Shown in pieces: positions 1 to 12,169 of a stretch of 64,000 nucleotides of DNA (the stretch's first letter is position 1; each line of letters starts with the position of its first letter). The DNA is from Papio anubis (taxonomy: Eukaryota; Chordata; Mammalia; Primates; Cercopithecidae), in contig NC_044996.1 in NCBI RefSeq assembly GCF_008728515.1, positions 131,224,923 to 131,288,922 of the forward strand, read 5' to 3'. The translations under genes and the position numbers were made by a program. The notes under the pieces are model-generated. The model made no database searches. It was not told the origin of the DNA and saw only the letters and a list, made by a program, of their open reading frames with translations.

Positions 1-2974
1 AAGAAAAGACTGAAGCAAGGATTTGGGTGTGAAAATAATCCCAGAAAGCAAGAATAAGGAAGTGGGAGTGGGACAAGGAAAGAAGAAAACCAATATAACA
101 ATAAGTTGCCCAGGTTACTGCTATAAGCATTGAAGCTTGATTTCACTGGGATTTTCTGAGAAGCATATAAATGCCTCTAAGAATTGTCCACTTATGTTGG
201 AAAGGTTGCCCCCCTCGGGTGTTGACTCTCCTGAACTAATAGGCCGTATAGGCAACCACAGGGTCAGGTCATATCCTCATAAAAATCAGGAAGATGTGCA
301 ATCTGCATTTTGGGTGGAGCATTATCAACACAGTTGTAACTGGGCTTGTATAGAACTGTCCACCTGATTCAGCTGGGGCTGAAATCAGAGGTGGTCTGGG
401 AGGATATGATGCAGACATTGCAGATGTCTGCTACAAAACTCTAGCCAAAAAGTGCTTAAGAACCAAGGCCTTTAGGGAACATGGCTATAAATAGCATGGA
501 AGAGAGTAGAGGACTTAGTTGGGCTTGTCAGACAAGGAAATGCTCTGTTTCTCTGAACCTTTCATTTTGGGTAAAAATCTTATTGTCATTATTAAAATAG
601 AATTAAATAAGGCATTGTCTTGGACAGCTATGCTTTGAATATTTCCATTTGAGAAGCAAATGGAAAACCTCTGTGGTCAAAAATCACATGGTAGAGAAAA
701 ACCCACAGAGAGTTTTTTCTGATAAAATGATATGCATATGTATAGTAATGATATTCCAAATGATGAAAGACAGAGAGGGACTGGAGTCCATACTTTTGCT
801 CTTCTATTACCAAATAGCCTTTCTCTCTTTCTCACCCTCCCTCTTCACTCTCTTCCCTCCTACCTTCCCTCTGAATGTGTCATTAGTATTTTATTGGTGA
901 TTTTCTATTATTCTTTTACAACAACCAGATGATTAAGTCTTACCCTACCTATGGAACTTTCAAAATGGAAAAAAAAAAAATGTGATCACCCTTACTAAGA
1001 GGATAAGTATAGTCTTAATAAGGAAAACATTCAACAACCCTGATCACGGTTTGAATAAAGGTAAAGAGTTGGCTAGGTTTTGGACTGTTAATAAATAGGG
1101 GGACAGGTAGAAATTTCCAGAGCATCAGGAAAACAGCTTCAGAGTAAAGGAGGCATTATATTTACAGAGGTCCAAAGGCTGCCCAAGTCTACAAGAGGCT
1201 GGCTATAACCAATCCATCAGCAAAGCAGCATCCCATTCAGGTAGCATCATATTTGGCATACAAGGAAGACTGTCTTCTCCAGCACTTCACTTAGCCTTCT
1301 TCTGGGTCACCTTATAAAAAGAGACAGCTTCCAGCTAAGCTTCAAACACAACCATAGGCCCACTGCCCTCTCTCTCCAAAAATGATTCACTATCCAATTT
1401 GTGTGAGTCTAATTTATCTCTAAAGGAATGCATGGTGTTTCCAAACAGTGTAAAGATGTGTTAAAATTTTACACATGCATCTTTCGGGTTTTCTTTTTTG
1501 AGTATTAATGGATAAAATCAACTTGCATTCTATTGGCTGTTTTCATTAAAATTCAAACTTGCGCTATTGTCTCATCCACTCCTACTTCTGCCCAGGGACT
1601 CTTTCTTTGATATCTAGGCTATCACTAATAAAATATATTAAATAGTATGGTATTCTCAAGGGCTATTTACAAAGCTCAAGCATACAAATAAAAACCTACA
1701 ATCAAAACCAGTTTTGTCAGTGACACATTATAAAATAGAGGTGTTAATCGAAGGCTTCAACTGGTACTATAACCAGTTGCTCCCTTATTTCAGGGCAAAG
1801 ATCCACAGGACATGTATTCCTTGGAAAGACCCTGTCTGGGTGGACACAACCACTAGCTTTACTCATTATATCCACCTAAAAGACAAGTATTGACAATGAA
1901 AACTAAAGAATTTTATTCCCAAACCTGATAGCCTACAGGGCCCATTGCTGCTGAAAACTAGAATCACAGCCTCCAGAAGTCAAAAGAAACTAAAACTTGA
2001 CTCTAAATGAATTTAACGTGGCTAATTACATAAAGTTGGTGGGCTGAACCTAGAAGTTTATATATGAGTAAGAGAAGATGTAATATCAGACGTGCAAAGA
2101 ACTAAGAAATTTCTACAGCAGGAAATGTTAATGATCTTAAGCACAAATTGTGAGTTATTTTAGTTCCCTAAAAAAAATACTTCTCTTTGAAAAAAACAAT
2201 CTATACAAATAACTTAATCCTCTGCTATAGAAAACTGCTTCTATAGATTCTTCCTATGATGAGGTCAGTAAAAAGACTGTGGAATTCATTTTTTTCACCA
2301 TTTGTCCTTGTTCACATGGACAGAAGGGATGAGAGATGAAAGTATACTGTTTAAGGTGTAGAATTCTCTCCTCACCCTTCTTTATTGGCTCACTTAAGAA
2401 TAATCAATGCATCTGCATGAACAAGAAGGGTATGTTATTGATGGTCTGGCTTCCGGAAGTAATTAAATGAAAAATGTAACATTGCTTGATTGGTTAAAAT
2501 GTAGTGTTAGGGGAATAGAAAGATGGGCAAAAAATGGACAGATTTATTGACAATAAAAGTGGTGACCATAATAGTGTTATTATCATAAACATTTGGCCCT
2601 ACATGAAATGATTCTATGCTCCTGAGTTTTTACCCTTTGTTTCTGGTTAACGTATTATTTTGTCCTCTTCCTCGGCGCTGATTGTCACTTATAATAGCCA
2701 TTAAGATGCCTACTTATATGTAGTATTTTTCAAAGAGTAATGCACGTTCTTTTCATATGCAAAATGTATGACCTTAGCTACTCCTGAGTGTACAGGTGAC
2801 ACAGGGCCCTTTTGTGTCTGAATGTATGCGTTTTCCATTTCTTGAAATTCAGCTTTATTTTTATTAGTTGAAGTTAGCAAGTAACTGAATGCTAGTGAAA
2901 TGCAACTTTTTTGTCATCTTGATGATATTCACTAAAGATAATTTTGGCTTTGATGTGTGAATTTTTGTGACTTA
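1..2974. other. Unrecognised AT-rich non-coding sequence
   Basis: I recognise no gene, RNA gene or repeat family in this stretch. The open frames are all under 85 codons, overlap on both strands, lack protein-like composition and have no splice or promoter context. A 12-base A-run lies near 969-980. Very old, unrecognisable transposon remnants are possible. Confidence 0.6.
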
Positions 2975-3760
2975 GCCGTAACCAGTGTTTTATAAGTTTC
3001 AAATTTATTCTGAAACATTTCAGTTGTATGAAAGGTATTGAAATAATATAACAAACACATATGTACATCTCACCCAACTTAGGAAATGATATATACCAAA
3101 AAATTCATGCCCCCTCTTGATGTCTCCTTGGAGAAACTTCCCACCCCCTTCCATAGGTAAACATAGCCTAGGATTTGATGTATTTCTCTAGATTTTCTTA
3201 TTTATGTATATTTGTTTGAATATTATCTAATGTTTTAAATTTTATATAAACGGTATACTGTTCATATACTTCTGAAACTTGCTTTCCTCATTTACTATTA
3301 AATTTAGATTTTCATCTGCGTGGACAGATATAGTGGATTTTTCCACTGCTGTATATTATTCTGTTGGATGGATAAGCAATAATGGAAACATTCTCTTGAT
3401 GATTGACATTTGGGTTCTTTCTAATTTTTGCTATCATTAAATTCCTTCTATTGTATTAGTGTTTATGTGTGCATGTGTGAGAGTTTTTCCAGGATCTAGA
3501 CCTAGGAATAGAATGCCTGAGTAATAAGATATGTCTAACATTAATATGCATTGCCAAATTGATCTCCAAATTTTTATACAAATGTATACTCCTAACATCA
3601 GTGTATCCTTACCACAAATAATGCGAATACATTTTAATTGGCATTTCCTTGATTATTAGCAAACTTGAGAAAATTTGATATATATAAAACACTTATATTT
3701 CCTATTTTGAGAATTGCTTGTTCATATATTTTCCCCATTTTTCTATGGCATTGTTTCTCT
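2975..3760 (-). mobile_element. Ancient LINE-1 fragment (L1M type), antisense
   Basis: Read on the + strand, this resembles the reverse complement of the distal ORF2/3' part of an old mammalian L1. It has the 'cattctg..gtatattattctg..ggatgg' block, 'gacatttgggttctttctaa', 'gccaaattgatctcc' and the 'cactcc..agcagtgta'-like block in the expected order. It is highly diverged, with no intact reading frame and no poly-T or target duplication visible. The subfamily is uncertain, and the edges are good to about 50 bases. Confidence 0.55.
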
Positions 3761-3980
3761 TAATTAATTTATATGAGGTTATGAAACTCAAGAAAGTCAC
3801 TTATTCATGGCGCAGGCTTTCAAGTTCTGCCTAAGTTTGAGGGTAGAACAAGGTGCATAAGCACAAGGAGGTGATTAGCTGCTACTGTGGGGCAGACAGG
3901 AGATCTGCCCTTGTTCTGGACTCCTCTCTTATGAGAGGCAAAGCCATCTGCCATGGGGTGGGTGCAGGGGAGGTGTCATT

Positions 3981-4022
3981 TTATATATACATATATATAT
4001 ACACACACACATACATATATAT
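3981..4022. repeat. Compound (TA)n/(CA)n microsatellite
   Basis: This is a run of about 42 bases of alternating TA and CA dinucleotides (tatatac, atatatatat, acacacacac, atacatatat). It is purine-pyrimidine alternating throughout and likely variable in length. It accounts for the repetitive I-Y-I-Y/T-H tail of the overlapping small open frame. Confidence 0.9.
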
Positions 4023-6598
4023 GCTCTTAGCAGCAATCATGACATAAAAATTTCCCAAAAATGATACCCTGGATGTTATTTGAACTATAGCCTTACCCTT
4101 CAAATATTACATTGATGCAATAAATATAATATCCCTACCCTACCACTTAGTTCTATGAGGATACAGGGAGAGGAAGTGGGAGAGAATATGCAGACAGTAA
4201 TTTCTAACTCATTGAACTGACCAAGATATAATTAAGTAACATATAAAGTGTTCAGCCCTGAGGTTGGAAAAGAGAATTCACTCAAGATAGGTAAGCTTCA
4301 AAAATAATTTTAAGGAAAATAAAGATAACTTCTCCGAAAGTAACATGCCACTTACAGAGTTCTATGAGGTTACGTAAGGACCTCTTCCCATATCACCCTT
4401 ACCCCCAATCTTAATTCATTACCTCCAAGCTATTTTGGACTTGAAAGCCAGAAAATCCATCTTATTAGAAGTATATGTAAAGTAAGAGTAAATAAGTGTT
4501 GAGGTTACTAAGAGTAGCTTTCCTGTGAGCAAAGGGCAGAAATATTGATACTGTGGTCATTCAGAGCCATTTTTATAACTTATGTTTTGTTCCTGGCTAT
4601 GTGTCTGATAGGTGACAACTTAAAAACTGAGAAATACAAGATTTTTTTTCTTTCTTATAAATGTCAGTAGACTCTATCAGCATACTCTCCAAAAATAAGC
4701 ATTAGTCTGGAAAAGTACTGGAGAGAGGTTTTTTCTTCCCAATAAGCCAAGAAGTGAATAAATACATTAAGACTTGTAATAATATTATAGCATCTAGGTA
4801 TCTTATTGTATATTGTCTCAAAATTTTTATTCCAAACTGATGTAAAATGATACACATAACAACATATGAACAACCTATAATGTCAAAAGTATAGTTATAC
4901 ATCAAGATTTGAATCTCAGAATATCTTTCCAATAAAAATATATTTTAATGGCAGTTAGCTCACCTAGGTAGTTCTAAAAGACTACATAAACCATGATTTA
5001 GCTAGACGCTAATGTCAAAAATACGTGTCTGAAGGCTGGACCAGTTTAGGTGTTAGAAGGAAGAAGAAAATGCTTTTACTTTTAGTACTCTTTCATTTCT
5101 CTTTGTGAACTTTGTTTTGCCCTTTATACCCCTTTCTTAAGAATATCCATGTCTTCATGCTATCCCAAATGCTTTACCCCTTCCCCATCAAAGCTCTGTG
5201 AAGTTGAGATAATAGTTCACTTAAAAGCAGTCTGAACTAATTCATACTAACATGAGAATGATTTCTTAATCTTCCCAAAGGAGTTTGAATTCTTAAAACA
5301 TAGCTTTGATAACCTAATTAAATCTTCATGATCATAATTCAGGCACCAAGTAGAAAATTTAACTAAGTAGAAAATTCAGTCAATATTTGGTGAGCTATTT
5401 GAAGTGAAGGGTGAATATTTAGAGTCATCACTGCCTTGGGAATTGCTTTTCATAATCTATTCCCTCCTGCTAATAGAGACTTTAAAATTCTCTGACATCT
5501 ACTTCCCATGCAGTAGTGGCTCTATCTTCAGAGAGCTGTGTAAATGGGCATATTTTTATACCAAAGACTAGTATGTCAGGGCTTCCTTTAGAAGATAAGA
5601 ATAATCATTTTTGAAATGTTTGTGTTTTATTTTTATCTCTTGTAACTAGTCTTTCTGACTTTGTTTTTAATCTACTTGATGGACTTGATGGGGAAAGAAT
5701 AATTAGTAGACGCTGAAAAGAAAACACTTCATTCTCTATGCTTTCTCTCATTCTGTCTCCACCAATAAATAAATAAATAAATAAATAGGAAGAGGAGGAT
5801 AAAAGAAAACAAGCAAAGACAACTTACATATTGAAAGTAATTATTCATTCTGGATCATGACATAGAAGAAAATATTTTAAACAAGGCTTGCCACTATATC
5901 CTGCAGTAAAAGTGAATACTAGCATGAAAGAATGTTATCTGCAAAAGCAGTGAAAGAGTAACATTAAAGTTAAAAGATAATAGAATTAAGTTCCTTGTGG
6001 TCATAAAAACATATTAGACACAATTACAGATTCTGGTCTTCTAGTCAATGAACACCTGATTCTTGACATAGTTTTAAGGATAGCAGTGTGTGGTTATGAA
6101 CAATGGTTATAAAATCTAAATTGCATTATTGATTCATAGTCCAGCAATTCCTTGTTTACTCTGTGCCTGATGACAAGACTGCCTGCTCTTTTGCAACACC
6201 GTGAAGCATGTCCTAACACTACTTTAAGTCCTGCTGGAGGTCACTGATCCAGAAGAAATAGAAAATTATTCTTGCTCAACTTTTAAAGATTCCTTTGTCT
6301 CCCCCAAGCATTCTCACTGATTGAATCAGTTTCTCATTACTATGCCTGCACTGAGGTCCTGTAAACCATGCCTGTCTTTCTCCCTTCTGACCTGTTTGGC
6401 TGAATTGAAAGAGGAATGTGGGGTTTTACTTCACTTTTATCTTCACTTCTCAAGGAACAGAATTCTCCCAACACACCATTTATGTTTCAAAAGAGACTTT
6501 TCCCTAAGGAGCTGTTCCGTTCCTAAAACTTATGGCAGCAATCTGATATTAAACAAAGCTCTAGTCAGTGAACTCCAATCACAAATGGAATGCATAAC
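4023..6598. other. Unrecognised non-coding sequence
   Basis: Apart from the AAAT run at 5764-5787, I recognise nothing here. The longest frames (under 80 codons) are AT-rich and overlapping and look random. A 111-codon + frame beginning at 6321 has no recognisable domain and runs into the neighbouring L2-like remnant. Confidence 0.55.
5764..5787 (+). repeat. (AAAT)n microsatellite
   Basis: Six tandem units of the tetranucleotide AAAT/AATA. It may be the tail of a decayed retroelement, but no element body is recognisable upstream. Confidence 0.9.
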
Positions 6599-6599
6599 T

Positions 6600-6950
6600 T
6601 GTTCATGCATTTGTTCACAGGGATTTATTAAGCCCTTAGTATATACCAAGCACTAGATTAATTGCTAGGGCAAAAACAGTGAATGAGAGAGACAAAGTCT
6701 CACTTTTTATGAAGCTTAGCACCAAGACAGAAAGACAGACTTGAATGATAATTACAAGATTGAGGATGTTATAAAGGTGTACACAGGGGACCAGTGAAGG
6801 CCTTTGGAAGAAGGCCTAACATGTAAGCAGAAATCAGAAGGTTTAGTAAGAACCGAAAATGTTAAATGTTTCCAAATGTTGAAAGGAGGGGTTATGCAGA
6901 AAGAACAGCTTATATGATGCTGTGAGATGACAGCAAACATGACTTATTTG
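6600..6950 (-). mobile_element. LINE-2 3' fragment, antisense
   Basis: The segment reads like the reverse complement of an L2 3' end. It has 'tttattaagcccttagtata', 'accaagcactagat', 'acagtgaatgagagagacaa', 'tatgaagctta' and, further on, a 'gaaggccta' motif where L2 consensus has 'ggaaggcct'. It is deeply diverged with no coding capacity left. The far boundary is approximate. Confidence 0.5.
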
Positions 6951-7271
6951 CAGAAAAACAGTTCCTTATAGCCAGTAAGTGCTAAGGGATAAGGCTTTAG
7001 ATATAGGCATGATTCATATCACAGGAAAACCTTATAGTCATGCCAAAGATTTGGTCTTTTTCCTACGGGCCATGACATCTTTTTAAGTTGGGGAGTGACA
7101 TTTGCATTTAAAAACTATCTTTCTGGCTGTAACTGTAAAAATAGATTTGAGATTTGCAAGACTGGCTGTAAGGAATGCAATTATGAAGTTGTTACAAACC
7201 TCTGGTTCCAGCAACATGACAGACGAAGATAGCAGAAAAAAAATCTTGCTAAAAAGATTTAGACATTCTAT

Positions 7272-7301
7272 AAAAAAAAATAATAAATAAATAAATAAAT
7301 A
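7272..7301 (+). repeat. A-rich (AAAT)n tract
   Basis: A9 followed by taat and five aaat units. It resembles a retroelement tail, but the 190 bases upstream match no family I recognise. Both strands are open here by chance. Confidence 0.8.
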
Positions 7302-7385
7302 GTGTAAGGAAGTATGTGTGGTCATAAGAAAGACAGATGACAGAAATGAAGATGGAGCTACAACCCCAGAGAAGCCAGAAAGTGT

Positions 7386-7697
7386 GGCTGGGCGCAGTGG
7401 CTCACGCTAGTAATTCCAGCACTTTGGGAGGCCAAGGCGGGCGGATCATGAGGTCAGGAGATCGAGACCATCCTAGCTAACACGGTGAAATCCCATCTCT
7501 ACTAAAAATACAAAAAACTAGCTGGGTGTGGTGGGACGTGCCTGTAGTCCCAGCTACTCGGGAGGCTGAGGCAGTAGAATCGCTTGAACCCGGGAGGCAG
7601 AGGTTGCAGTGAGCTGAGATCGCGCCACTGCACTCCAGCCTGGGCGACAGAGTGAGAGTCTATCTCAAAAAAAAAAAAAAAAAAAAGAAGAAGAAGA
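7386..7697 (+). mobile_element. Full-length Alu (AluS-like) with 8-bp TSD
   Basis: A complete dimeric Alu starts with 'ggctgggcgcagtggctcac'. Both monomers, the middle A-rich linker ('tactaaaaatacaaaaaac') and the right-arm end ('cactccagcctgggcgacag') are present. The A-tail runs from about 7668 and has become a GAA repeat near its end (7686-7697). The direct repeat agaaagtg at 7377-7384 and 7698-7705 is the target-site duplication. An antisense open frame across it (7502-7711) is only the familiar Alu reverse translation. Confidence 0.95.
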
Positions 7698-8928
7698 AGA
7701 AAGTGAGGCATTATTCTGGCTGCCTAGGAGAATTTATATGACTTACTAATTTTCAGGCTTGGGTTTTAATATCCAAGTAGGGACAAATATGTTGTCAGAA
7801 GTGTGAATGAGGTGTGAGGTTGGAACTAACATCTCAAAGGGCTTTAGTCTCAATGAAAAGGTGAAACAGATCAAAATTCACCAGTTGGCAGATGGACACA
7901 AGAAGAAACTCTGATTCCTTGTCTTTATTAAGATGGTCTTGAGAAGGAGTGCTCTCATCTCAGAATTTTAACTGCTGGGCCCTCACTTCACATAGATTTG
8001 GGGTTCATATTTGTACTAACAACTTAGATCAAAAACATCCAGGAAACCAAGCACAAAATTAATCTGTAGAAATGTTCCTGTAACCCATACCACAAGGAAT
8101 ATTCACTGAAAAACAAAACAAAAGGCTGCTAAAGATAGTCTTAAGAACAAAATTTGAAATTTTTATAAGATAGTATTTTACTATGGCTAAAAATCAATGG
8201 ACATAACAATTAGATGAGAAAGAATTCAGAAAAATAAAGTGACATTATGAAGGGAGTAGGAAATGAGTAGGTATAAATAACACAAAGAAAGGAACATTCT
8301 TTAAAAAAAGACACAAGTAAAAATGATAGAAGAAATTTGAGGGGGAGAAGCTTTTAGGAATCAAGACATGGTTGCTTAATTAAACCAATATACAGGTTAA
8401 AAATTATTTCAGAAATAGCTAACAAGAAAAATAATACACTAGATTTGGATCTAAGCAAATTACCCAGAATGCAGCACAGAAACCTGAAGAAATGAATACC
8501 ATGAAAAAATGTTAAGAAAAGTAGAAGATACAATATGCAAGATCAACATACCCAATAGGAATACCTGAAATAGATACATAGAAAATGAGGAACAGGTAAT
8601 ATTCAATGAGAAAATGGCACCGATCCTTTAATTAATGAAAAACATGAATATTCAAATTCAAGAGTCCTACCCCTCCATGTTCCAAGCGGGATAAATGAAA
8701 TTTGCATCTGAATATATCATTGTGAAACTGTACAAAACCAAAGACATTGAGCACATCTTGAAATAGCTAGAAATAAAAAACCCATAAAATCAAAAGGAAC
8801 GATAATTAATCTGTCAGTAGACTTTCACCAGTACCAATGAAAGCCATACAACAGTTGAGAGAAAATAGCTGTCAACTTAGAAGACAGTTGTCCATTCTCA
8901 GGCTTTTGCTTAGAAAAAAATATATATA

Positions 8929-9209
8929 GCCAGGTGCGGTGGCTCACACCTGTAATCCCAGCACTTTGGGAGGCTGAAGCGGGCCGATTACCTGAGGTCA
9001 TGAGTTCAAGACCAGCCTGACCAACATGGAGAAACCTCATTTCTACCAAAAATACAAAATTAGCTGGGCGTGGTGGTGGCACATGGCTGTAATCCCAGCT
9101 ACTCGGGAGGCTGAGGCAGGAGAATCGCTTGAACCCAGGAGGCGGAGGATTGTGGTGAGCAGAGATAGCACCACACAAAAGCGAAACTCCTTCTCCAAAA
9201 AAAAAAAAA
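8929..9209 (+). mobile_element. Alu with internal deletion in the right arm
   Basis: An Alu body begins 'gccaggtgcggtggctcac' and lacks the first G. It is normal up to the right monomer, where 'agcaccacacaaaagcgaaa' replaces about 30 bases that usually contain the 'cactgcactccagcctggg' motif. A 13-base A-tail follows. The left flank 'aaaaaaatatatata' (8914-8928) and the sequence after the tail are near-identical AT-repeats. They probably represent the target duplication, but expansion of the microsatellite hides the exact edge. Confidence 0.9.
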
Positions 9210-9210
9210 T

Positions 9211-9244
<34 letters not shown>

Positions 9245-9347
9245 TATATACACACACATACATATACACACATATATATGTATATACACACATATATACG
9301 TATATACACATATATACATATATACACATATATACATGTATATATAT
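9210..9347. repeat. 138-bp compound (TA)n/(CA)n microsatellite at the Alu tail
   Basis: Alternating TA, CA and TACA blocks run uninterrupted from the Alu A-tail: (ta)7, (ca)11, then repeated 'tatatacacaca' and 'tatatacat' higher-order units. The tract accounts for several overlapping Y/I/C/V-rich antisense open frames (up to 170 codons over 8825-9337), none of which is a gene. Its position directly on the Alu tail and its AT-rich target duplication suggest that the Alu insertion seeded it. Confidence 0.95.
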
Positions 9348-9964
9348 TTTTAAGATGTGTTCGTATAAGGAGGAAATTGAACATAGAAGGAAGGACTGAG
9401 ATACAAAAATTAATGGTGATGCCAGAAAGTATGAATATAAAAATATAAACATATTGGCTTTAACAAAATAGTAATTGCAATTGAAAAATTTGGGAACTAT
9501 CAAAAGCAAGTTGTACTAAATGCTGAAAATGATATGCAAAATGGAAATTAAAAGATAAGGCTGAATATAGTTTAAGTAGTCTTAGCCCTTGTATTATTTA
9601 GAAGACAAAGAACCAAAACAATTTAATAAAAACAGAAAAAGAAAAATATGCACAAAAAAGCAAAACATAAAGCACAAAATAAGATAGTTTAAATAAACTG
9701 AAATAAATCAGCAATCATCAAAAATGTAAAAAGACTAAATTGACTAGTTAAAGGCAGAGAATGTCAATTTGAATTAAAATCTACTTTATGTGAAAAAATA
9801 GTGGAGGAATAAAAATATAGAAGGCAAATACTAACCAAACAAGGCAAATTATAACTATATTCAATATTAATCAAAATGGAGCTCCAAGAAAATAAATATT
9901 TTTAGGTTTGGGAAATATTTTATAGTATTAAAAAGAAACTTCAGTAGAATGAAACACCTGTATA

Positions 9965-10029
9965 GACCTAACAATGTGTCATCAAACTATTTAAAGGTAA
10001 AAATGACCTAACAATGTGTCTTCAAACTA
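9965..10029 (+). repeat. Short direct duplication, 40-bp period
   Basis: The block 'gacctaacaatgtgtcatca..' at 9965-9989 recurs at 10005-10029 with one difference (atcaa versus ttcaa). Both copies lie inside the old sense L1 endonuclease region, which normally contains this motif once, so this is a local tandem duplication of about 40 bases. Confidence 0.85.
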
Positions 10030-10477
10030 CTATGAATTCTTAATTTCATAATCACAATGGAATATTTTAATGTATTTTCTCAATAACTGACTGAAAAAAT
10101 ACAGAATGTAGAATTTTGAGCAACACTGTTTATTGGATACTCCTAAAGAATCCTTTACTTGGCATCTAGGGAACATATATTTTTTTCTAGTATACAGGGA
10201 ATATTTACAAAAATTCAACATAATGTGCCACAAAACAGGACTCAACAAACTCAACAGAAGAGAAATGCATCTATTGGTGAGCTCAGATATTATATTCTTA
10301 CATAATATCTGAGAGGAAGCAAAGCAAAAACATGTGCCATCACAATACACGTAGTAACAGTAATCCCAGAGATGTTATGGGAGCACATGAGGGAGGTATG
10401 AAGAAAGACTTTCTGAAAGAGTTGATGCATGTGTGAAATAGTAAACTGCAAATAGGTGTTAGCCAGGCAAGATTCTT

Positions 10478-11130
10478 TTTTGCCTTTTAAAAAATTGCAA
10501 TATAATTCACATACCATGAAATTCACCAACATAAAGTGTACAAGTCAGTGGTTTTTAGTATATTCACAAGGTTATAAAGCTATCATCATTATCTAACTAA
10601 ACATCATCGAACTCTAGAATATTTTCATCATTCCAAAAAGAAATTACATACCCATAAGCAGTGACTCCTCATTTTCCCCTCTCCCCAGTTCCTGGCAACC
10701 ACAAATCTATTTTCTATCTCTATGGATTTGTCTATTTTGGACATTTCATATAAGTGGAATTACACAATATGTGACCTTTTGTGTCTGGCTTCTTTCACTC
10801 ATTAGAGTGCTTCAAGATTCATCCATGTTGTAGCATGTATCAGTGTTTCACTCCATTTTATTGCTAAGCGATGCTTCATATAAGGGTATGCCACATTTTG
10901 TTTATCCATTCATCAGTTGATGAACACTTAGGTTGTTTCCATTGTTTGGGTATTATGAATAATGCTACCATAAACATTTGTGTACAGTTTTATGTGAACA
11001 TATGTTTTCAATTTTTTGAGTATGTAAATATGAGTGGAGTTGTTGGGTCATATGGTAACTGTTTAACTATTTGAAGAACTGCCAAACTGTTTTCTACAGC
11101 AGCTGTACCATTTTACATTTCCATAACCAG
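10478..11130 (-). mobile_element. LINE-1 (L1M type) 3' half, antisense
   Basis: This is the reverse complement of an L1 3' UTR plus the end of ORF2. It has 'caccaacataaagtgtaca', 'cagttcctggcaaccacaaa', 'tctggcttctttcactcatt', 'cattttgtttatccattca', 'gatgaacacttaggttgttt' and 'tgttgggtcatatggtaact'. It meets the preceding sense L1 tail-to-tail. The ORF2 frame is broken. Divergence indicates a pre-simian insertion, and the exact subfamily is not certain. Confidence 0.75.
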
Positions 11131-11374
11131 GTAAAACTGTATATCAGTGTGTATGCCTGCAGAAGGAGGGAGAGAAGTTTTCATATCAGGGAAGTGGCAG
11201 TGGCCAAAAGTAAAAGCAATGACATTAGGGTCAGAACAGTATGAATAAAACCACAAAGATGGACCACTTTACTTTGTACTGAAGGGAAAAGAAGCTCATA
11301 TTGCCACATTACAAAGTTGCAAAGCAGATAGTTAAAGGATATAGAGACTTGACAAGCAAGATTTTTCCAACCTG

Positions 11375-11490
11375 TTAACTATGTCACATTGGGCAATTCA
11401 GGTAACAGCTCTGACCTCTGGTTTCTTCATCTGAAAAGATTAACATTTCTTATTCTGCAAACCTCCTAGGATTGTGGGAATCAAATGGAA
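11375..11490 (+). mobile_element. MIR SINE fragment
   Basis: The core resembles MIR sense: 'gtcacattgggcaattcagg' followed by 'ctctggtttcttcatctg' and 'cctaggattgtggga'. These match the 'gaccttgggcaag', 'cctcagtttcctcatctg' and 'catagggttgttgtga' segments in order. Old and incomplete. Confidence 0.55.
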
Positions 11491-11779
11491 AAGGGGCAAG
11501 AAAAGCACTCATGAGATTGAGGGTATAGTAATAGCAGAAAGCTAGATACAACATAGATCTAAGGAGATTGATGCCCAGTCACAGCCTCAATATAGGTCAT
11601 ATAGTTTTGATCTCCAATAAAGCCATAAATTCATCCTGGTTTTCACTTCTCAAGGAGAGTGGAGGGTGTATGGGGAGGTTATGGTCCATTCATTCATTCT
11701 GGAACCCAGGATATTTTTATCTTGAGATTGTGTCATCTCCCACAAGTGTTCTTCAAGTTTGCTATGCATGAACAAGCAA

Positions 11780-11925
11780 TCATAGAGATTTTATGGGCCA
11801 GAACTGATAGTGGTACACATTAGTTTTGCTCACATTCCTTTGGCCACAACTTAGTTACATGGCCCTATTGAAAGGTAAGGGAGGTGGGAAAATAGAGTTT
11901 AGTTGTACACCCAGGAAGAAGAGAA
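11780..11925 (+). repeat. Remnant of an unnamed ancient interspersed repeat
   Basis: 'attttatgggccaga', 'cacattcctttggccacaac', 'agttacatggcc' and 'acacccaggaagaagagaaa' occur in an order I recognise as a common mammalian repeat 3' part but cannot name. A relative lies at 48295-48590, which shares the 'attttatgggcca' and 'ttcctttggc' motifs. No coding content. Confidence 0.35.
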
Positions 11926-12169
11926 AGGCATATAATGGTGAGCTCCAGTGCTGTCTGCTCTAAGTATTTGATTGAGTGATAAAAATAATTCCTATCGAAG
12001 TCTTTAATCTTCCTTTTTTTATTTTTCTTTTTTAGCTCCTCCATTTTCAACTCGATTCAACTCAATCCTGTTTGTTGAGAACTACTTTGGTGAGTCAGCA
12101 AGGGAAAGAGGACAGAATGGGGATTTTGAATTAATGCAAGACTTGAATAAAATTCTGATTCCCTTATTC

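Larger units (their letters stand above)
8120..10330 (+). mobile_element. Ancient LINE-1 (L1M type), sense, split by Alu and microsatellite
   Basis: The part before the Alu (to 8928) resembles the C-terminal ORF1 region of an old L1, including 'ccatgttccaagcgggat', 'tgaaactgtacaaaaccaaag', 'gagcacatcttgaaat' and 'aatgaaagccatacaac'. The part after the microsatellite (from about 9348) continues into the start of ORF2, with 'aaaaagactaaattgac' and 'ttaaaggcagagaatgtca'. Later come 'tatagacctaacaatgtgt' and 'gccacaaaacaggactcaac' from the endonuclease region. Order and orientation agree on both sides of the Alu, so this is one element interrupted later. All frames are closed. Boundaries are approximate. 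Confidence 0.6.

Noticed and set aside
6321..6656. 111-codon + open frame
   Set aside because: No recognisable motif; its end lies in an L2 remnant. A length of 111 codons occurs by chance in a 64-kb window read in six frames.
8825..9509. Long antisense and sense open frames (up to 170 codons) rich in Y, I, C, V and H
   Set aside because: They are translations of the TA/CA microsatellite fused to Alu sequence. Frames are open on both strands at once, with no biological composition.
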